The notes beneath the pieces are model-generated. The model worked only from the letters and a program-made list of their open reading frames with translations. It was not told the origin of the DNA and ran no database searches. Positions 36,512 through 47,879 of a stretch of DNA of 64,000 nucleotides are shown here, piece after piece; position 1 is the first letter of the stretch; each line of letters begins with the position of its first letter. Origin of the DNA: Theocolax elegans (Eukaryota; Arthropoda; Insecta; Hymenoptera; Cerocephalidae); NCBI GenBank assembly GCA_026168455.1, contig CM047425.1:43482711-43546710 (forward strand), in the 5' to 3' direction. The translations under genes were made by a program, and so were the position numbers.

Positions 36512-37305
36512 ATCGTGCGTACATACTCCACTCATTGCATCCAAACATTAACAATTTTGAAATTGATTGCCAGGATAACATTAGTAGCTTATTCTCCAGT
36601 TTAATGAAAGATTATGCTTCTATTAGAGAGACATTATTATGCCAAACTTGTGGACATAAAAAAGAAAATAATAAATGTCTAATACCAATACCCAATACGA
36701 ACATAATAACAACATATAATTACTCTACTATACAAGAGGAGTTAGACAATTACTTTACTGAAAAATATGTATTTTGTCAACATTGTAAGGCAAGTAATGC
36801 ATCTCTTTCGCGCTCAGTAGACCACTACTTATTAATAGATACTGAAGATGCTTATAAGAAATCCCTGAATCCGAAACTGGACAATACAAACGAATTGGAG
36901 ATAACTTCTACATTGGATCAACTTCCTATTAGTGTAAATATTAAGAAAGATACCTTTGTACTGTGTGGAGCAGCTAAATATATATCTTCATTTGATGATA
37001 AAGGAATGGGCCATTACGTAGCTTATTGTCGGAAGGTAAATAACACCTGGGATGAAAGAAATGATTTATTGTCCTACAAGACAACTCTTACGGAATCTCA
37101 AATCAGACGTCTGAAAATTAAATTAAGCATTTTATTTTATGTCAAATTTAATAATCCTTAAAAAACGTATATGTGATAAGTTATTCAATTTTGTTATAAT
37201 GTAAATATTTAAATTTAAGTGTAATAGTTCTACTATATAATTTTGTATTTATACTGTATAAAAAGGTTTTATAAAATTACTTAATCTTCTTTCTATCCGT
37301 CATGT
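36512..37305 (+). pseudogene. Duplicated 3' end of the transposase-USP gene (copy B), intact His box
   Basis: Direct duplicate of the region from 30,043 to the gene's 3' UTR, without the 5.7-kb insertion. It carries both CxxC pairs of the zinc ribbon and then GHYVAYCRKVNNTWDERND, with the catalytic-type His at 37,012-37,014 and a W..RND stretch matching the USP His box. It ends at TAA 37,159-37,161. It has no promoter or start of its own; an in-frame TTG at 36,535 is not a convincing start. The junction has CTATMCG microhomology at both ends. Confidence 0.85.
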
Positions 37306-37880
37306 TCTTGTTCCTCCTTTTCTCTTTCTCCCATTGTTTTAAGTCTTGCTTGATGCCGTCATTTGAAAAGATGATGTATCATTGTTGGGATGAGTATTAT
37401 TTTCACCATCTTGTAACAATGGATTAATTGTAGTTGTTGTTGTTGCTGCTGTTGAGCCTGTAGTTCAAGTCCTGAGGCTGATGGATTTTAATCTGGCAAT
37501 GGTTTTAATATAATTAAAAAATAATAAAAAGTACGTATTTAAGCAGTAATCATTAATAATACTTATTTAACGTAACGGAATATACTTTATATGCGTTATA
37601 TATTTTATAATGTAAAGTTAAATTTACCTGTTTTGCTGCTACGGTTTCACTTCTTTTTAAATACATGTTGCTTAATCGTGTAATCCCAGAGATCTATAAT
37701 ACTGCAACCGTTGATCACTGTAATTGCATTAATTTGAACTAGTGCTTGATTGGCAGCATTCAGGTCTGCCACAAGAATTTGACTTGTTCATGATTGAAAA
37801 CCTGGTGTCGCCTTCCAGGAAGGTATAAGCCATTGTCCTTTTTTGCTGTGTACATATGATTACCCAATGACTGGAAATTA
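37300..37880 (-). pseudogene. Inverted relative of the left captured exons
   Basis: Minus-strand sequence similar to plus-strand 22,505-22,800 (ADLNAANQALVQINAIT) and to the CAG-rich block near 24,310-24,420 (a run of Gln codons near 37,440). Stops and indels throughout. It shows that the left and right sides of the element hold inverted copies of the same captured gene. Confidence 0.6.
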
Positions 37881-38039
37881 TACTGAAATGCAATTAAGTT
37901 AATTAATATTTTTTGTCCGTAAATGAATATAAAATTTGCTTTATCTTAAATTCTTTTTAGCATGAATTGTTTAAATATAAAAATAAAAAATAATTTAATA
38001 ATGAATTTAGATAACTTTTTATATACTTTACTTTATATT

Positions 38040-38800
38040 TATATTTAAATGTTTTACTCACCACAAAACAGGATTCATATACCAAAGTTGATCAGTTACT
38101 TGTCAAGGAATTTGATTTGTCCTAATAGGATCTGTAAATGGCTGTTTTTTAAAGGCAAATAAGTAACCAAGATGTACAAGAGGCAATGATATACCAAACC
38201 AAAAACAACGTAAAGATAGAATAGTTGTGAAAGGGACTGCACCTGAACTATGTTTTCCCCAAATGAAAAAGTTTAGGAAAAAACATGTAGTGAATACTAT
38301 TGCAGGATATAATGTTGCAGACTGCAAAATAATATAAAGAATATTTTAAATGAACCATAAATATAATTATTCGTACAGGTACATAATTGTTCAACTCACC
38401 GACAATAGCTGCTTTTTTCCACTCCTTTCTTTGCATTATTTTGTGTAATCTATAGTGTATTTTGTGTATCAGAAAAGTAATCTGCCACAAGTCCCGAAAA
38501 TAGATATAAAAAGATTGTATACGTTCCAAGGGCTCCTCTGCTTGCAGGTGAAAGCATACCCAGAGCATAGTGAAAACTATATTATGATTGAATTAATATT
38601 AAACTAAAACATTGTAAACCAAGATAAAAACAATGAATGTACTTACATCTCGCAATGAAAGCGATAAAGAATATTTGAATTCCACTTTTAATAACAGCAA
38701 CAAACAAGCGTGCATTTATTAGTGGTCTGAAAACATCACCGTGAACCAATTTCCAACCAGTTCCTTCAATAATCAAATACCTATAGCTGTAAACATATGG
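38040..38800 (-). pseudogene. TM9SF4: TM9SF4-like gene fragment, three exons with introns
   Basis: Nonaspanin (TM9 superfamily) proteins are endomembrane proteins with nine membrane spans. Exon 1 (ends near 38,645) reads GTGWKLVHGDVFRP, the start of the membrane region, with donor GTAAGT. Exon 2 (about 38,555-38,400) reads LGMLSPASRGALGTYTIFLY, then a stop and frameshift. Exon 3 (38,319-about 38,051) reads [30 protein letters not shown] and [11 protein letters not shown], then TNQIP followed by a stop and LWYMN, with donor GTGAGT. GT-AG junctions are intact, so the capture was from DNA, not mRNA. Confidence 0.85.
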
Positions 38801-38879
38801 CTTGTTCATTTCTTTTATTAAGTAAATTTTCTGTATTTATCACTGTATTATTATAATCTAAATTCAATACAGGAGTTTG

Positions 38880-39790
38880 AAAAAGACCTTGTCATTTTAA
38901 TTCCTCATAAGTTTTACGATGAACCGCAGTACCCAAAGAATCCTCAAATTCTTCTTCTTGTTCTGGTAGTCACCTTTCGGATTGATTTTGAGCTTCCAAT
39001 TTAATCCACAGTGCTAACGCATCCTCTATTTGTTTTGACATTAGTAAAATGTGCAGTATTTGCACTTACCATGAGCATGCCGCCACTCTGCAAAACGCCG
39101 TTAAAATGCTTTTGGATCTTTGTAAGTAAAGTTAGAATAAATTTTACAATTGTAACTAATATTTGATTCGTGTAATTTATACGATCAATAAGAAATTGGT
39201 CTTCCAATGCCACCCCATCCAAGAGGTAAATTCTTAGGATTGTAAGGCACATCATTGTTATCTTCCTCTTCTGATTCACTAGCACTTGCCTCAGCATCAG
39301 AATCACCTCGTTCTCCATTTGTTCTTGTTGGTTTTCTTTGAACGTTCTCTTTTGCAATTCTTTGACTAGATAGTAGATACTAATTCGGCCAATTCGTAAA
39401 CATGAGCTTCCCTCTTGCAATTTCTTTATGTTTTTCAACATTTTTTCATTTTCCAGGTTTCTTTGTTGCTTCTTAGCCAACAGATTACGGTGAAGATATG
39501 CTTCACCTTTTGGACTAAATAATCTTTGAACTCTTTCTTCTGAAGTTCCTCCACATTTCAAACCAAGTGCCATAAGAGCAGATTTTAATCTACCTAATGT
39601 AAGCGATGCTAACTCTTCCTAAGACAATAAAGCTTACAATTCTAAATTTGCTCCAACATTTGTCAAAGCACTGCCAGGATGAGGAGGATTCGCTCTTTGT
39701 ATGAAATCTATGAATTTTTGTTCCTTTGGTTTACAATTAACAATACCAATTCCTTGGCTCGACTGAAACACAAGCATCAAATAGATTAAC
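38880..39790 (-). pseudogene. SF3A3: SF3A3 (splicing factor 3A subunit 3) 3' fragment
   Basis: SF3A3 is a U2 snRNP-associated splicing protein. In order on the minus strand: acceptor TTTCAG at about 39,765; FIQRANPPHPGSALTNVGAN; EELASLTLGRLKSALMALGL; KCGGTSEERVQRLFSPKGEA; PYNPKNLPLGWGG; FTYKDPKAF and RRFAEWRHAHGK; and the C-terminal PEQEEEFEDSLGTAVHRKTY near 38,925. The zinc-finger Cys pair is damaged (CKIYSN for CxxC), and several stops and frameshifts exist. AATAAA lies just downstream near 38,825. The longest clean piece is 39,001-39,573. Confidence 0.9.
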
Positions 39791-39936
39791 AGAGAACTTT
39801 GAAAAACAAATCCGTTCTTTTACACAGCTGAGATAATTTAATATATAACTATATTACTAAGGTTACACAGAATAAATGAAATTCAATTGATAATACATAT
39901 TTTACTTGTAAAAAGTAAAAAAAAATACTATATACT

Positions 39937-40022
39937 GAACTTACGTGAAAGATGCTCTAGAATATTCGGAGGTTATAGCCTGACCAACTCCAAGTCCAAA
40001 ACCGCGAAACGAACAGATGTGC
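39937..40022 (-). repeat. MULE right TIR, inner part
   Basis: Inverted match to 21,415-21,500, for example CTTACGTGAAAGATGCTCTAG at 39,940. It continues at 42,232 once the nested foldback is removed. Confidence 0.75.
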
Positions 40023-40031
40023 GGAGTGCCG

Positions 40032-41070
40032 ACCGGCCTTACCCCAGCCCGCCGACCTACGGAATTTATAAAAAAAAAAATGCTATCCGATGTATTTTTA
40101 ATTGTACTTTCTAAAAAAACAAGAAATTTTAATTGTACCCCCACCGTTTTTGAGAAAAAAAATGACAAAGTATTGCAATATTAAAACACCGATACCTCAC
40201 CTTACAATCGTTCCTTCGTCCTAATTAGGGTGTAAAAAATTGTACCTTTTTCGTACTTAATTGTACCACCCTCACTTTCCGAAAAAATAACGGTATAACG
40301 CAAAAATATTAAAAAAGCAATATCGTCTGATTGACAGTCCGTTTTCAGCTACTGCGCATGCGCGGCCAACGGAAGTGCGAGATTCGCATGCACACGAGAT
40401 TTTCAACCGCACGAGATTTTAAAATCGTAAAAAAGGGAAAAAATGCATGGCAGGCATTGATAAAATATCCATCCTCGCATTAATATTATTAATTACCAGA
40501 ATTTGTGGAAAAAGTAATTGTACCCTCCAAATCATTGATATTTAACTCTACTACTATGAGTAAATAAAAAAATGTACATTATCTGTACGTAATAGTACAA
40601 TCGTCAAACTTTGTATTTATTAATGGGAATCAATTAGAAACAATAGTAAATAATTAGCTGAACGAACAGGCGCACTATGCGCATGTGCGGTTGTGACGCC
40701 TATGAACTCAAGCGTTTTAAAAACGCGAAAAAAGCAAGTAACGCTCGGTTATTTGACCTTGTAACCCCGTTTTTTGGTTATAATCCTAAAGAAGATGCAT
40801 TATTATAAGGCTTTTATAGTTTTTTCATAAAAAAAGTCAAAAGTGTTTATTAGTTATGAGGGTTATGTGGGTATTTGAGACTTATATATAGACAGTCGTC
40901 TATAACTCTTTCGGGTTGAAAAATTGAGAAGTAAGTACGGCCCCGTCTTAGTCAATAACCTGAGGGATAGTTTATTTTTAAAAACATAAAGCAAATCAAT
41001 AATAAAGAGTTCAGATAAATACCTTTCCATATAATTATATATATATATATAAATAATATTATATACGTAA

Positions 41071-41108
<38 letters not shown>

Positions 41109-42222
41109 TTGGATATAGGGGGTTATGGAGCCTCGTATGTTAAATTCCAATAACCCTATCTCTTTCCCACTCATTGTTAATATGGCAGGTTTATGGAGCC
41201 GGGGCTCCATAATCTTTTCTGTCTCTTTTTATCGTACTAAAGTACGTATCTTCCTTCTCTGTCATGGGCGTCATAAACCCCGAAATTTAAAATTATATGT
41301 ATGTATGCATAGATAGGGTGGACCATATTTTTATTGTTGATTTGCTTTATGTTTTTAAAAATAAACTATCCCTCAGGTTATTGACTAAGACGGGGCCGTA
41401 CTTACTTCTCAATTTTTCAACCCAAAACGAGTTATAGACGACTGTCTACATAACTGTCAAATACCCACATAAGCCTCATAAATAATAAACACTTTTGTTG
41501 TTACTTGCTTTTTTCGCGATTTTAAGACGCCTGCCTTCATAGGCCCGCTGGTAATTATTTAATTATTTTTGCTCAAATTTAATGTGTAAACCAACAAACT
41601 AATGATGGTACAATTAAGAACAAATGAAAAAGAATATTTAATACGTCTGTTAATTGTTAAACAGCTGTTGTGCACGCTGCTTTCAACGTTTCCACCTGTA
41701 ACCTGACAATAACTTTTTTTTTCTCAAAACCTCAGGTGGTACAATTGAATTTTCTGTAAAGTCTATGAAAGATAAATGAATATACATCGTTGACTATTTT
41801 TTATAACATCTTTCGAGCATTTTTTGATCTATTCATGACTTTTAAATAACGCGCCATAAGCATGCGTTTCTCGTATTTCCGGTGACCGCGCATGCGCGGT
41901 GACTGGAAATATATTTGCATTATGTCAGTACAATTTTTTTGATTTTTTATTTATTGTATTATATTATTTCGCAAAAGTAACGGTGGTACAATTAAGTATA
42001 AAAAGGTACAATTTTTCTGCACCTTTCCTTTAACGTTAAAACCACTTTAAAAGGAGCTATTGGCGGATTAATATTCTAGTACTTTAGGATTTTTTTTTCT
42101 AAAAAACTACGGGGGTACAATTGAAAATTTTTTTTTTGTTGAAAAGTACAATTAAAAATACGTCGATTAGCATTTTTTTTTTATTATATTTCGAAGGGTC
42201 GTCGGGCTGGGGTAGGGTCGGT
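40032..42222. mobile_element. Nested 2.19-kb foldback of the same TIR family
   Basis: Ends ACCGGCCTTACCCCAGCCCG and, inverted, ACCGACCCTACCCCAGCCCG. Both are flanked by the identical 9-bp repeat GGAGTGCCG (40,023-40,031 and 42,223-42,231). The arms are about 1 kb and meet at an AT microsatellite near 41,040-41,105. No transposase is present, so it would depend on an enzyme in trans; the enclosing MULE shares its terminal motif and is the natural candidate. Confidence 0.85.
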
Positions 42223-42231
42223 GGAGTGCCG

Positions 42232-42603
42232 TACCGTTCCGAGACATCCGAAAGAATCCGCGCATGCGCCGTACGGCAGTGATGCATGTCGATTTATCAA
42301 AAATGTTGTTTTTAATTTTTTAAATAAATAAATGATTTTTTAGAAATTTTAGCGGTGGCTCAATTAAAAATGGAAAAGGTTCAATTTTTTAGTATTAATT
42401 ACATTGCGGAAAACTCAATATTTCTAGAGAAACAGACGTTTTTCAATAGACGCGTGACGAATTATTTTATTAATTTTTTATTAACAAACTATGAGGGTTC
42501 AATTAAAAATAGCTGTTATTTCGAAAAGTGCAATTAAAAATACGTTGATTAGTATTTTTTTTATTGCATATATATAATATTTGCGGGCTGGGGTAAGGGG
42601 GGT
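42232..42603 (-). repeat. MULE right TIR, outer part
   Basis: Inverted match to 21,033-21,409, ending GGGGTAAGGGGGGT at 42,603, followed by CTTGTAGTG (42,604-42,612). Confidence 0.85.
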
Positions 42604-42652
42604 CTTGTAGTGTGTGATTAGTTGTGAAGAGGTTAAGAAGTTATGTGTATAT

Positions 42653-45600
42653 AATTCTCCAAAAATACGTTGCATGGGATGGGTAAGTAGAAAACTGTAT
42701 CTCGAAAATACAGTTCTCTACGTTGTAGAAAACTATGTAAAATACGTCGAAAACTTTTCGAGGTTTCATACATTTATAGACTTGAGTTTTCTACCTTGTG
42801 CTTTTATGTATGCAATCTCACGTTTTGTTTCTTTCTCTTTCTTATTAGCTCTCTATAAACCTCGTCTGATTGGTTGAGACCGTAATACGCTATGCATTAA
42901 CAATATTGTATGAAAAAAACACTGGTTCTAGTTTCGAATATTGTTTAAATTTTCAAAAATAAAATTAATTATATAAAAGTTTAATCGTACTATCGGTGAA
43001 AAAGATATAAAATAAATAATAATTAAATAGATTATTTTTACAGAGGATCTGTCAAGAACGAGCGTATCGAGCGAGCGTAAAAGGGTTTTGCTAAACGCAG
43101 AGTCCAACAATCGCGCGATTTGTAAATTATAGGACCGGTCACCATCTCACCTGTGACACTTCAGCATTGTTTTGATTCAATTTATTTGATGGATCGCTAG
43201 CACGAGAAGAAGAATTTATCAGGCAACAAGCACGTCAGATAAGTATTGCACATTATTAATTATTAAATAAAAAAAAATTAATGTTTTTGATGAATTGATA
43301 TTTTGTGTGATTTTTTTTTATTATTTTCCAGGTTATGTACATTAAATTGCTGGGAGCTCTTATGGACTTGATGATTTTATGGACTAATTTAAGTACTCTA
43401 AATGTTTAAAATGATTAATCTGTGTGATTATACGTGGGGATGCTCCATAAAACCAACACAAAGCAGGATCCGAGACATCAATTTCAGACTTCTACAACAG
43501 CAGCTTCAAGGAGGATTAGTGGTCGGCCAATGCCCATTTATTATTATTTATTTTTGTGCTTCTTCAGAACCTAGATGAAAAGGAACGCTGCTCAAAATAT
43601 AAGATGGACTGCTTGAAACGGTTACAAAATCTAAAGTTATGTAAGTGAATAATTCCTTACTTATTTTGAGTATTTACGCATTGGCGTTATTTTTTATTAA
43701 TCTTTAAGTTTATTGTAAATAATTTATAATTTGTAAACTAATTTAGGTAAAATAGATCCTAATTATGACAACATTCACACATTATGATTCAGTCGCTGGG
43801 GTAAGTAATAATTGACACTTCTAAAATAATGAAGAAGCCAGGATGCGACACTTGTATCATATATTTAATTTATTAATATTAATTAATTTAAAATGGCTGC
43901 AGAATTATTTAGAAGTCCCATCGGACAAAACAAAAAAACACGTATTTCATCTTTTTTATTTTTCTAATAGTGTGTTCAATCTGGATAAGATCTGTTCTCC
44001 GGAGTACAAACACTCTCCTTGGAAGTACATGTATTAAGCACCGAAAAATATTGAACACGTGTTTTTTTTATCGGCCGAATCCAATTTTAAAGGGGTGAAA
44101 CGCACCACCTCAAAATTGCCCTTAAAAACATTATTTATCAAATATCTCAAGCTGTAACTAACCGGAACTCTAATACTTTGTGGGAAAAGTGTTTGGAAAT
44201 TGATCTTGATAAAAATGTGAACAATTTCTGATAGTTGGGGTGCCAGCCGTTACAACCCTTATTTTTTAGGGGATGAAATTCTCATTTAAAAACATTTTTT
44301 AATCATTAAAATTTAAATAATTTAGAAAATCCAAGCAAATTTTGTATTTTACAATAATGTAAGAAAGTAGAGTTGACTATTAGCGGAGTATTTTCCCCAA
44401 AATACCCTTTCTATATGTGAACTACCCCAAATAATCAACCCTTACAGGTACATATTTACACATACTAGCAAGAAAACTACTCTCGACATTGGATTACGCT
44501 CATGTACACTATAAAATTAATTCATAGAATTGAAATGTACTGCTTCGGTTGCATTACGATCTTTTCATTTGTTCCTAACCTCAAAAAAAAGATGTAGATA
44601 AGAAAAAAAATGTAGCTAATGAAAAAAAAAATCTAAATGTTTTGATCTTTTTTCAAAATTAACCGCTTAAATTAAGATAACTTGTCTTTTTTGCTAACCT
44701 CAAAAGAAAACAGATTGAAGATCACAATTTTTGAGAAATTAAGAACGTTTTGCAGTATTGCGTGTACAATGTACATAGAGGTCATTGAAAAAGAGTTTCT
44801 ACCTTGTACACCCATGATCTCGGACGATAATCAAGTTTAAATTTTAATAGTAACATAAAAAAATGAATTATTTTTGACCCACGTAACCTCATGTACAAGC
44901 GGTTTGCTAAAATTTGGATAAACGATTAACCTTGAGCTTATATATCCACGAACCCGATGGATGCTACCGTTTCAATTTGAATAGTAACAAAAAATAGATT
45001 GACAATTGATAAACAATAAACCATTAGTATTTACACTCATATATCCGATTATGTGGATAAAAAATAATTCATATTTTTATGTTACTATTAAAGTTTAAAC
45101 ATGATCGTCGTCCGGGATCGTGGGTGTACAAGGTAGAAACTCTTTTTCAATGACCTCTATGTACATTGTACACGCAATACTGCAAAACGCTCTTAATTTC
45201 TCAAAAATTGTGATCTTCAACCTGTTTTCTTTTGAGGTTAGCAAAAAAGACAAATTAGCTTAATTTCAGCGGTTAATCTTGATCAAGCAGGTCGACTTAT
45301 GTGTAAAAAAAAACAAAACATTTAGATTTTTTTTTTCATTAGCTACATTTTTTTTCTTATCTACATCTTTTTTTTGAGGTTAGGAACAAATGAAAAGATC
45401 GTAATGCAACCGAAGCAGTACATTTCAATTCTATGAATTAATTTTATAGTGTACATGAGCGTAATCCAATGTCGAGAGTAGTTTTCTTGCTAGTATGTGT
45501 AAATATGTACCTGTAAGGGTTGATTATTTGGGGTAGTTCACATATAGAAAGGGTATTTTGGGGAAAATACTCCGCTAATAGTCAACTCTACTTTCTTACA

Positions 45601-45979
45601 TTATTGTAAAATACAAAATTTGCTTGGATTTTCTAAATTATTTAAATTTTAATGATTAAAAAATGTTTTTAAATGAGAATTTCATCCCCTAAAAAATAAG
45701 GGTTGTAACGGCTGGCACCCCAACTATCAGAAATTGTTCACATTTTTATCAAGATCAATTTCCAAACACTTTTCCCACAAAGTATTAGAGTTCCGGTTAG
45801 TTACAGCTTGAGATACTTGATAAATAATGTTTTTAAGGGCAATTTTGAGGTGGTGCGTTTCACCCCTTTAAAATTGGATTCGTCCGATAAAAAAAACACG
45901 TGTTCAATATTCTTCGGTGCTTAATGCATGTACTTAGTTTCATCGGAATCGGTGAGTGACCGTTGGGTAGGGTTACTTG
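42653..45979 (-). repeat. Right arm of the outer inverted repeat
   Basis: Inverted counterpart of 17,214-18,497, ending GGGTTACTTG at 45,979. It is interrupted by a foldback (44,025-45,933) and by an insertion near 42,675-42,807. The left arm shows the uninterrupted sequence CCCCTTGTTAGTTTC (inverted). Confidence 0.85.
44025..45933. mobile_element. 1.9-kb palindromic foldback
   Basis: GTACATGTATTAAGCACCGA at the left faces its near-exact inverse at 45,933. The arms of about 900 bp meet near 44,980. No ORF. The empty site is preserved in the left outer arm, which shows this piece was added after the arms formed. Confidence 0.9.
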
Positions 45980-46010
45980 TGAGTCGCCAGACCAGAATTT
46001 GAATTAAAAT

Positions 46011-46439
46011 TTGAATTTGTACCTACACCGGAATCTTGATTGCTCCTCGTCATGTCCTGACACTAATTCGTTCCTTGCTGCGTGTTGTTATTCTACTAAC
46101 TTGTTGTCTTGTCCTCCTAACAAACATCTATCTAACATTCCATCACCTAATTCATTTTGCACTACTCTCCACACAAATTCATTCAACATGTCATCGTCTA
46201 ATTTATTTTCCATACCTCATTGCAGTCATCCATCCAGCACGTCTTCACCTAATTTATTATTCGCAGCTCACAACGATCATTCAAACGGCTCGGCATCGCC
46301 AATTTCATCACTTACTTCTTACGATCATAATTTTCTACCTCATAATTATACTCACGACGAATTATCCTCTCACCTCTTCTCAGTCATGAGTCATCAATTT
46401 TATTACACTTCTAAAGTGCAGGGTAGTATGAGACAGTGA
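46011..46439 (+). CDS. Uncharacterised Ser/Asn/His-rich ORF
   Basis: A 142-codon frame of low complexity (SSNLFSIPHCSHPSSTSSPN). It has no domain I recognise and no gene context. It may be degenerate repeat sequence read open by chance; a second frame is open over the same bases. Confidence 0.25.
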   Translation: MNLYLHRNLDCSSSCPDTNSFLAACCYSTNLLSCPPNKHLSNIPSPNSFCTTLHTNSFNMSSSNLFSIPHCSHPSSTSSPNLLFAAHNDHSNGSASPISSLTSYDHNFLPHNYTHDELSSHLFSVMSHQFYYTSKVQGSMRQ

Positions 46440-46515
46440 TTGTATTGCATCTCTCGCTTATGGGGCCATGTGAGACATCGGTTTTATTGCATTTCTAGCT
46501 TGCGAGGTAATGTTA
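46425..46515. repeat. Diverged minisatellite, part 1
   Basis: Units of roughly 55-60 bp with TTTTATTGCATTTCT and CTTATGGGGCCATGTGAG. The array resumes at 47,343-47,530 after about 830 bp of other sequence. Confidence 0.6.
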
Positions 46516-47038
46516 TGACGCTGTAAACATACACAACGCACAATATATTTACATTGTCTTTACAAGTCATGTGCATAGATATTTTAATCAACCAAATAAC
46601 GATCGTGAAACGCAGGTAATGATACTCTTGACAGCGGACCGAAGTGCACTAGAGCACTTTATTATATTACTAATACTTGTAGTACGGTATGTTTTAACGA
46701 GAGTCGATAGCGAGAAACCACGGGTCTGATATTCGTACACATACATATGCCGAGAAGAGTTCGACAACGGCCGAGAGGTATGGTGGGCCTGGAATCGATC
46801 TCACATTATCTGACAATATCTGTCGTATCCAAGGTCGATATAAATACGACGGATGTTTAGGCGGTGTCCTAGCCTCAACAGTCAAGACATGCGGAGCAGA
46901 TGACGGGGGAGATGACTCTTGAATGCGCGCGCGCGTGAACACCTGGTACAACTAGCAAAGGGAGACTGGGTGCTTCCCACCTTACACCCGGACACCGGCG
47001 AACGCAGCAGCGACGGCGACAATCGTGCGGTACCGGGA
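46516..47038. other. Unassigned stretch with a TATA-like promoter motif
   Basis: Contains GTCGATATAAATACGACG near 46,833 and GC-richer sequence after it (46,860-47,035), resembling a promoter/leader of a lost retroelement. No gene is supported. Confidence 0.35.
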
Positions 47039-47061
47039 AAAATTAAGTTTATTACATTTTT

Positions 47062-47345
47062 TTTTTGGTTATTTTAAGCGATCTTGTAGGGCAATTCGCA
47101 GGATGTTGAATAAATTTAGCACCTTCTCTTTTAATTAAAAATTGCGACGTTTCTTGTTGTTCATGTTCAATTTGAAAAATTGTTAATATTTGTGTCTCTG
47201 TTAATAAATTAGTGCCAGAAGAGGTCTGAAAAGATAATCAGACGAAACGTCGCAATTTTTAATTAAAAGAAAAGGTGTTAAATTTATTCAACATCCTGTG
47301 AATTTCCCTACAAGATCGGTTAAAAAAACCAAAATAAAATAATGG
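47062..47345. mobile_element. Palindromic MITE with long flanking repeat
   Basis: The arms at about 47,070-47,150 and 47,240-47,330 are inverted copies around GACGAAACGTCGC-type sequence. AATTAAGTTTATTACATTT occurs immediately before and after (about 47,039 and 47,354), an unusually long flanking repeat for a MITE. Confidence 0.65.
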
Positions 47346-47530
47346 AGGGTGACTATCCACAATTAAGTTTATTACATTTCTTTCTAATGGGGCGATATGA
47401 GGCATTGATTTTATTGTATATCTCGATTATGGAGGCATATGAGAAGTCAATTTTATTGTATTTCCAGTTTATGAAGTCATGTAAGGCATTAGATTTATTG
47501 CGTTTGTAACTTATGAGGCCATATAAAAAA
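47343..47530. repeat. Diverged minisatellite, part 2
   Basis: About three units of the array begun at 46,425, with TTTTATTGTATTTCC and TTATGAGGCCATAT variants. Confidence 0.6.
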
Positions 47531-47569
47531 ATCTCAATCATATATATATTATTCCAATTTTGTATTTGT

Positions 47570-47775
47570 AACAGGGTACGGATTAATATGAGGAATAAAA
47601 AAATCAACGAAGGTATCGGGGCGCGAACCCACGATCCCGGCAGCGCGAGACAGAAGCCTCACGACTGCGCTACCATTTGCAATTATCTCGGCTAGTTGAC
47701 TTGGTCCTATCAACGATCGTCGCCGATAACTCAGGGACCTACCTGCGCCGATACTCGAAAATCTGTACCCGTTAT
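47570..47775 (-). mobile_element. tRNA-like element with inverted ends, copy 2
   Basis: Inverted copy of 5556-5766, roughly 90 percent alike by eye. It includes the B-box-like and A-box-like blocks and both ends (GTAACAGGGTACGGATT and AAATCTGTACCCGTTATA). AAAT follows the GTTACA end in both copies. Confidence 0.7.
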
Positions 47776-47879
47776 ATATTATTTAATTATTTGAAACAAA
47801 ATGTTATAACATTGCTAAAAATATAATTCTATTCTGATTGAAACTTATATAGCTAGTTAGAGCTAGCTAAAAAAAGATT

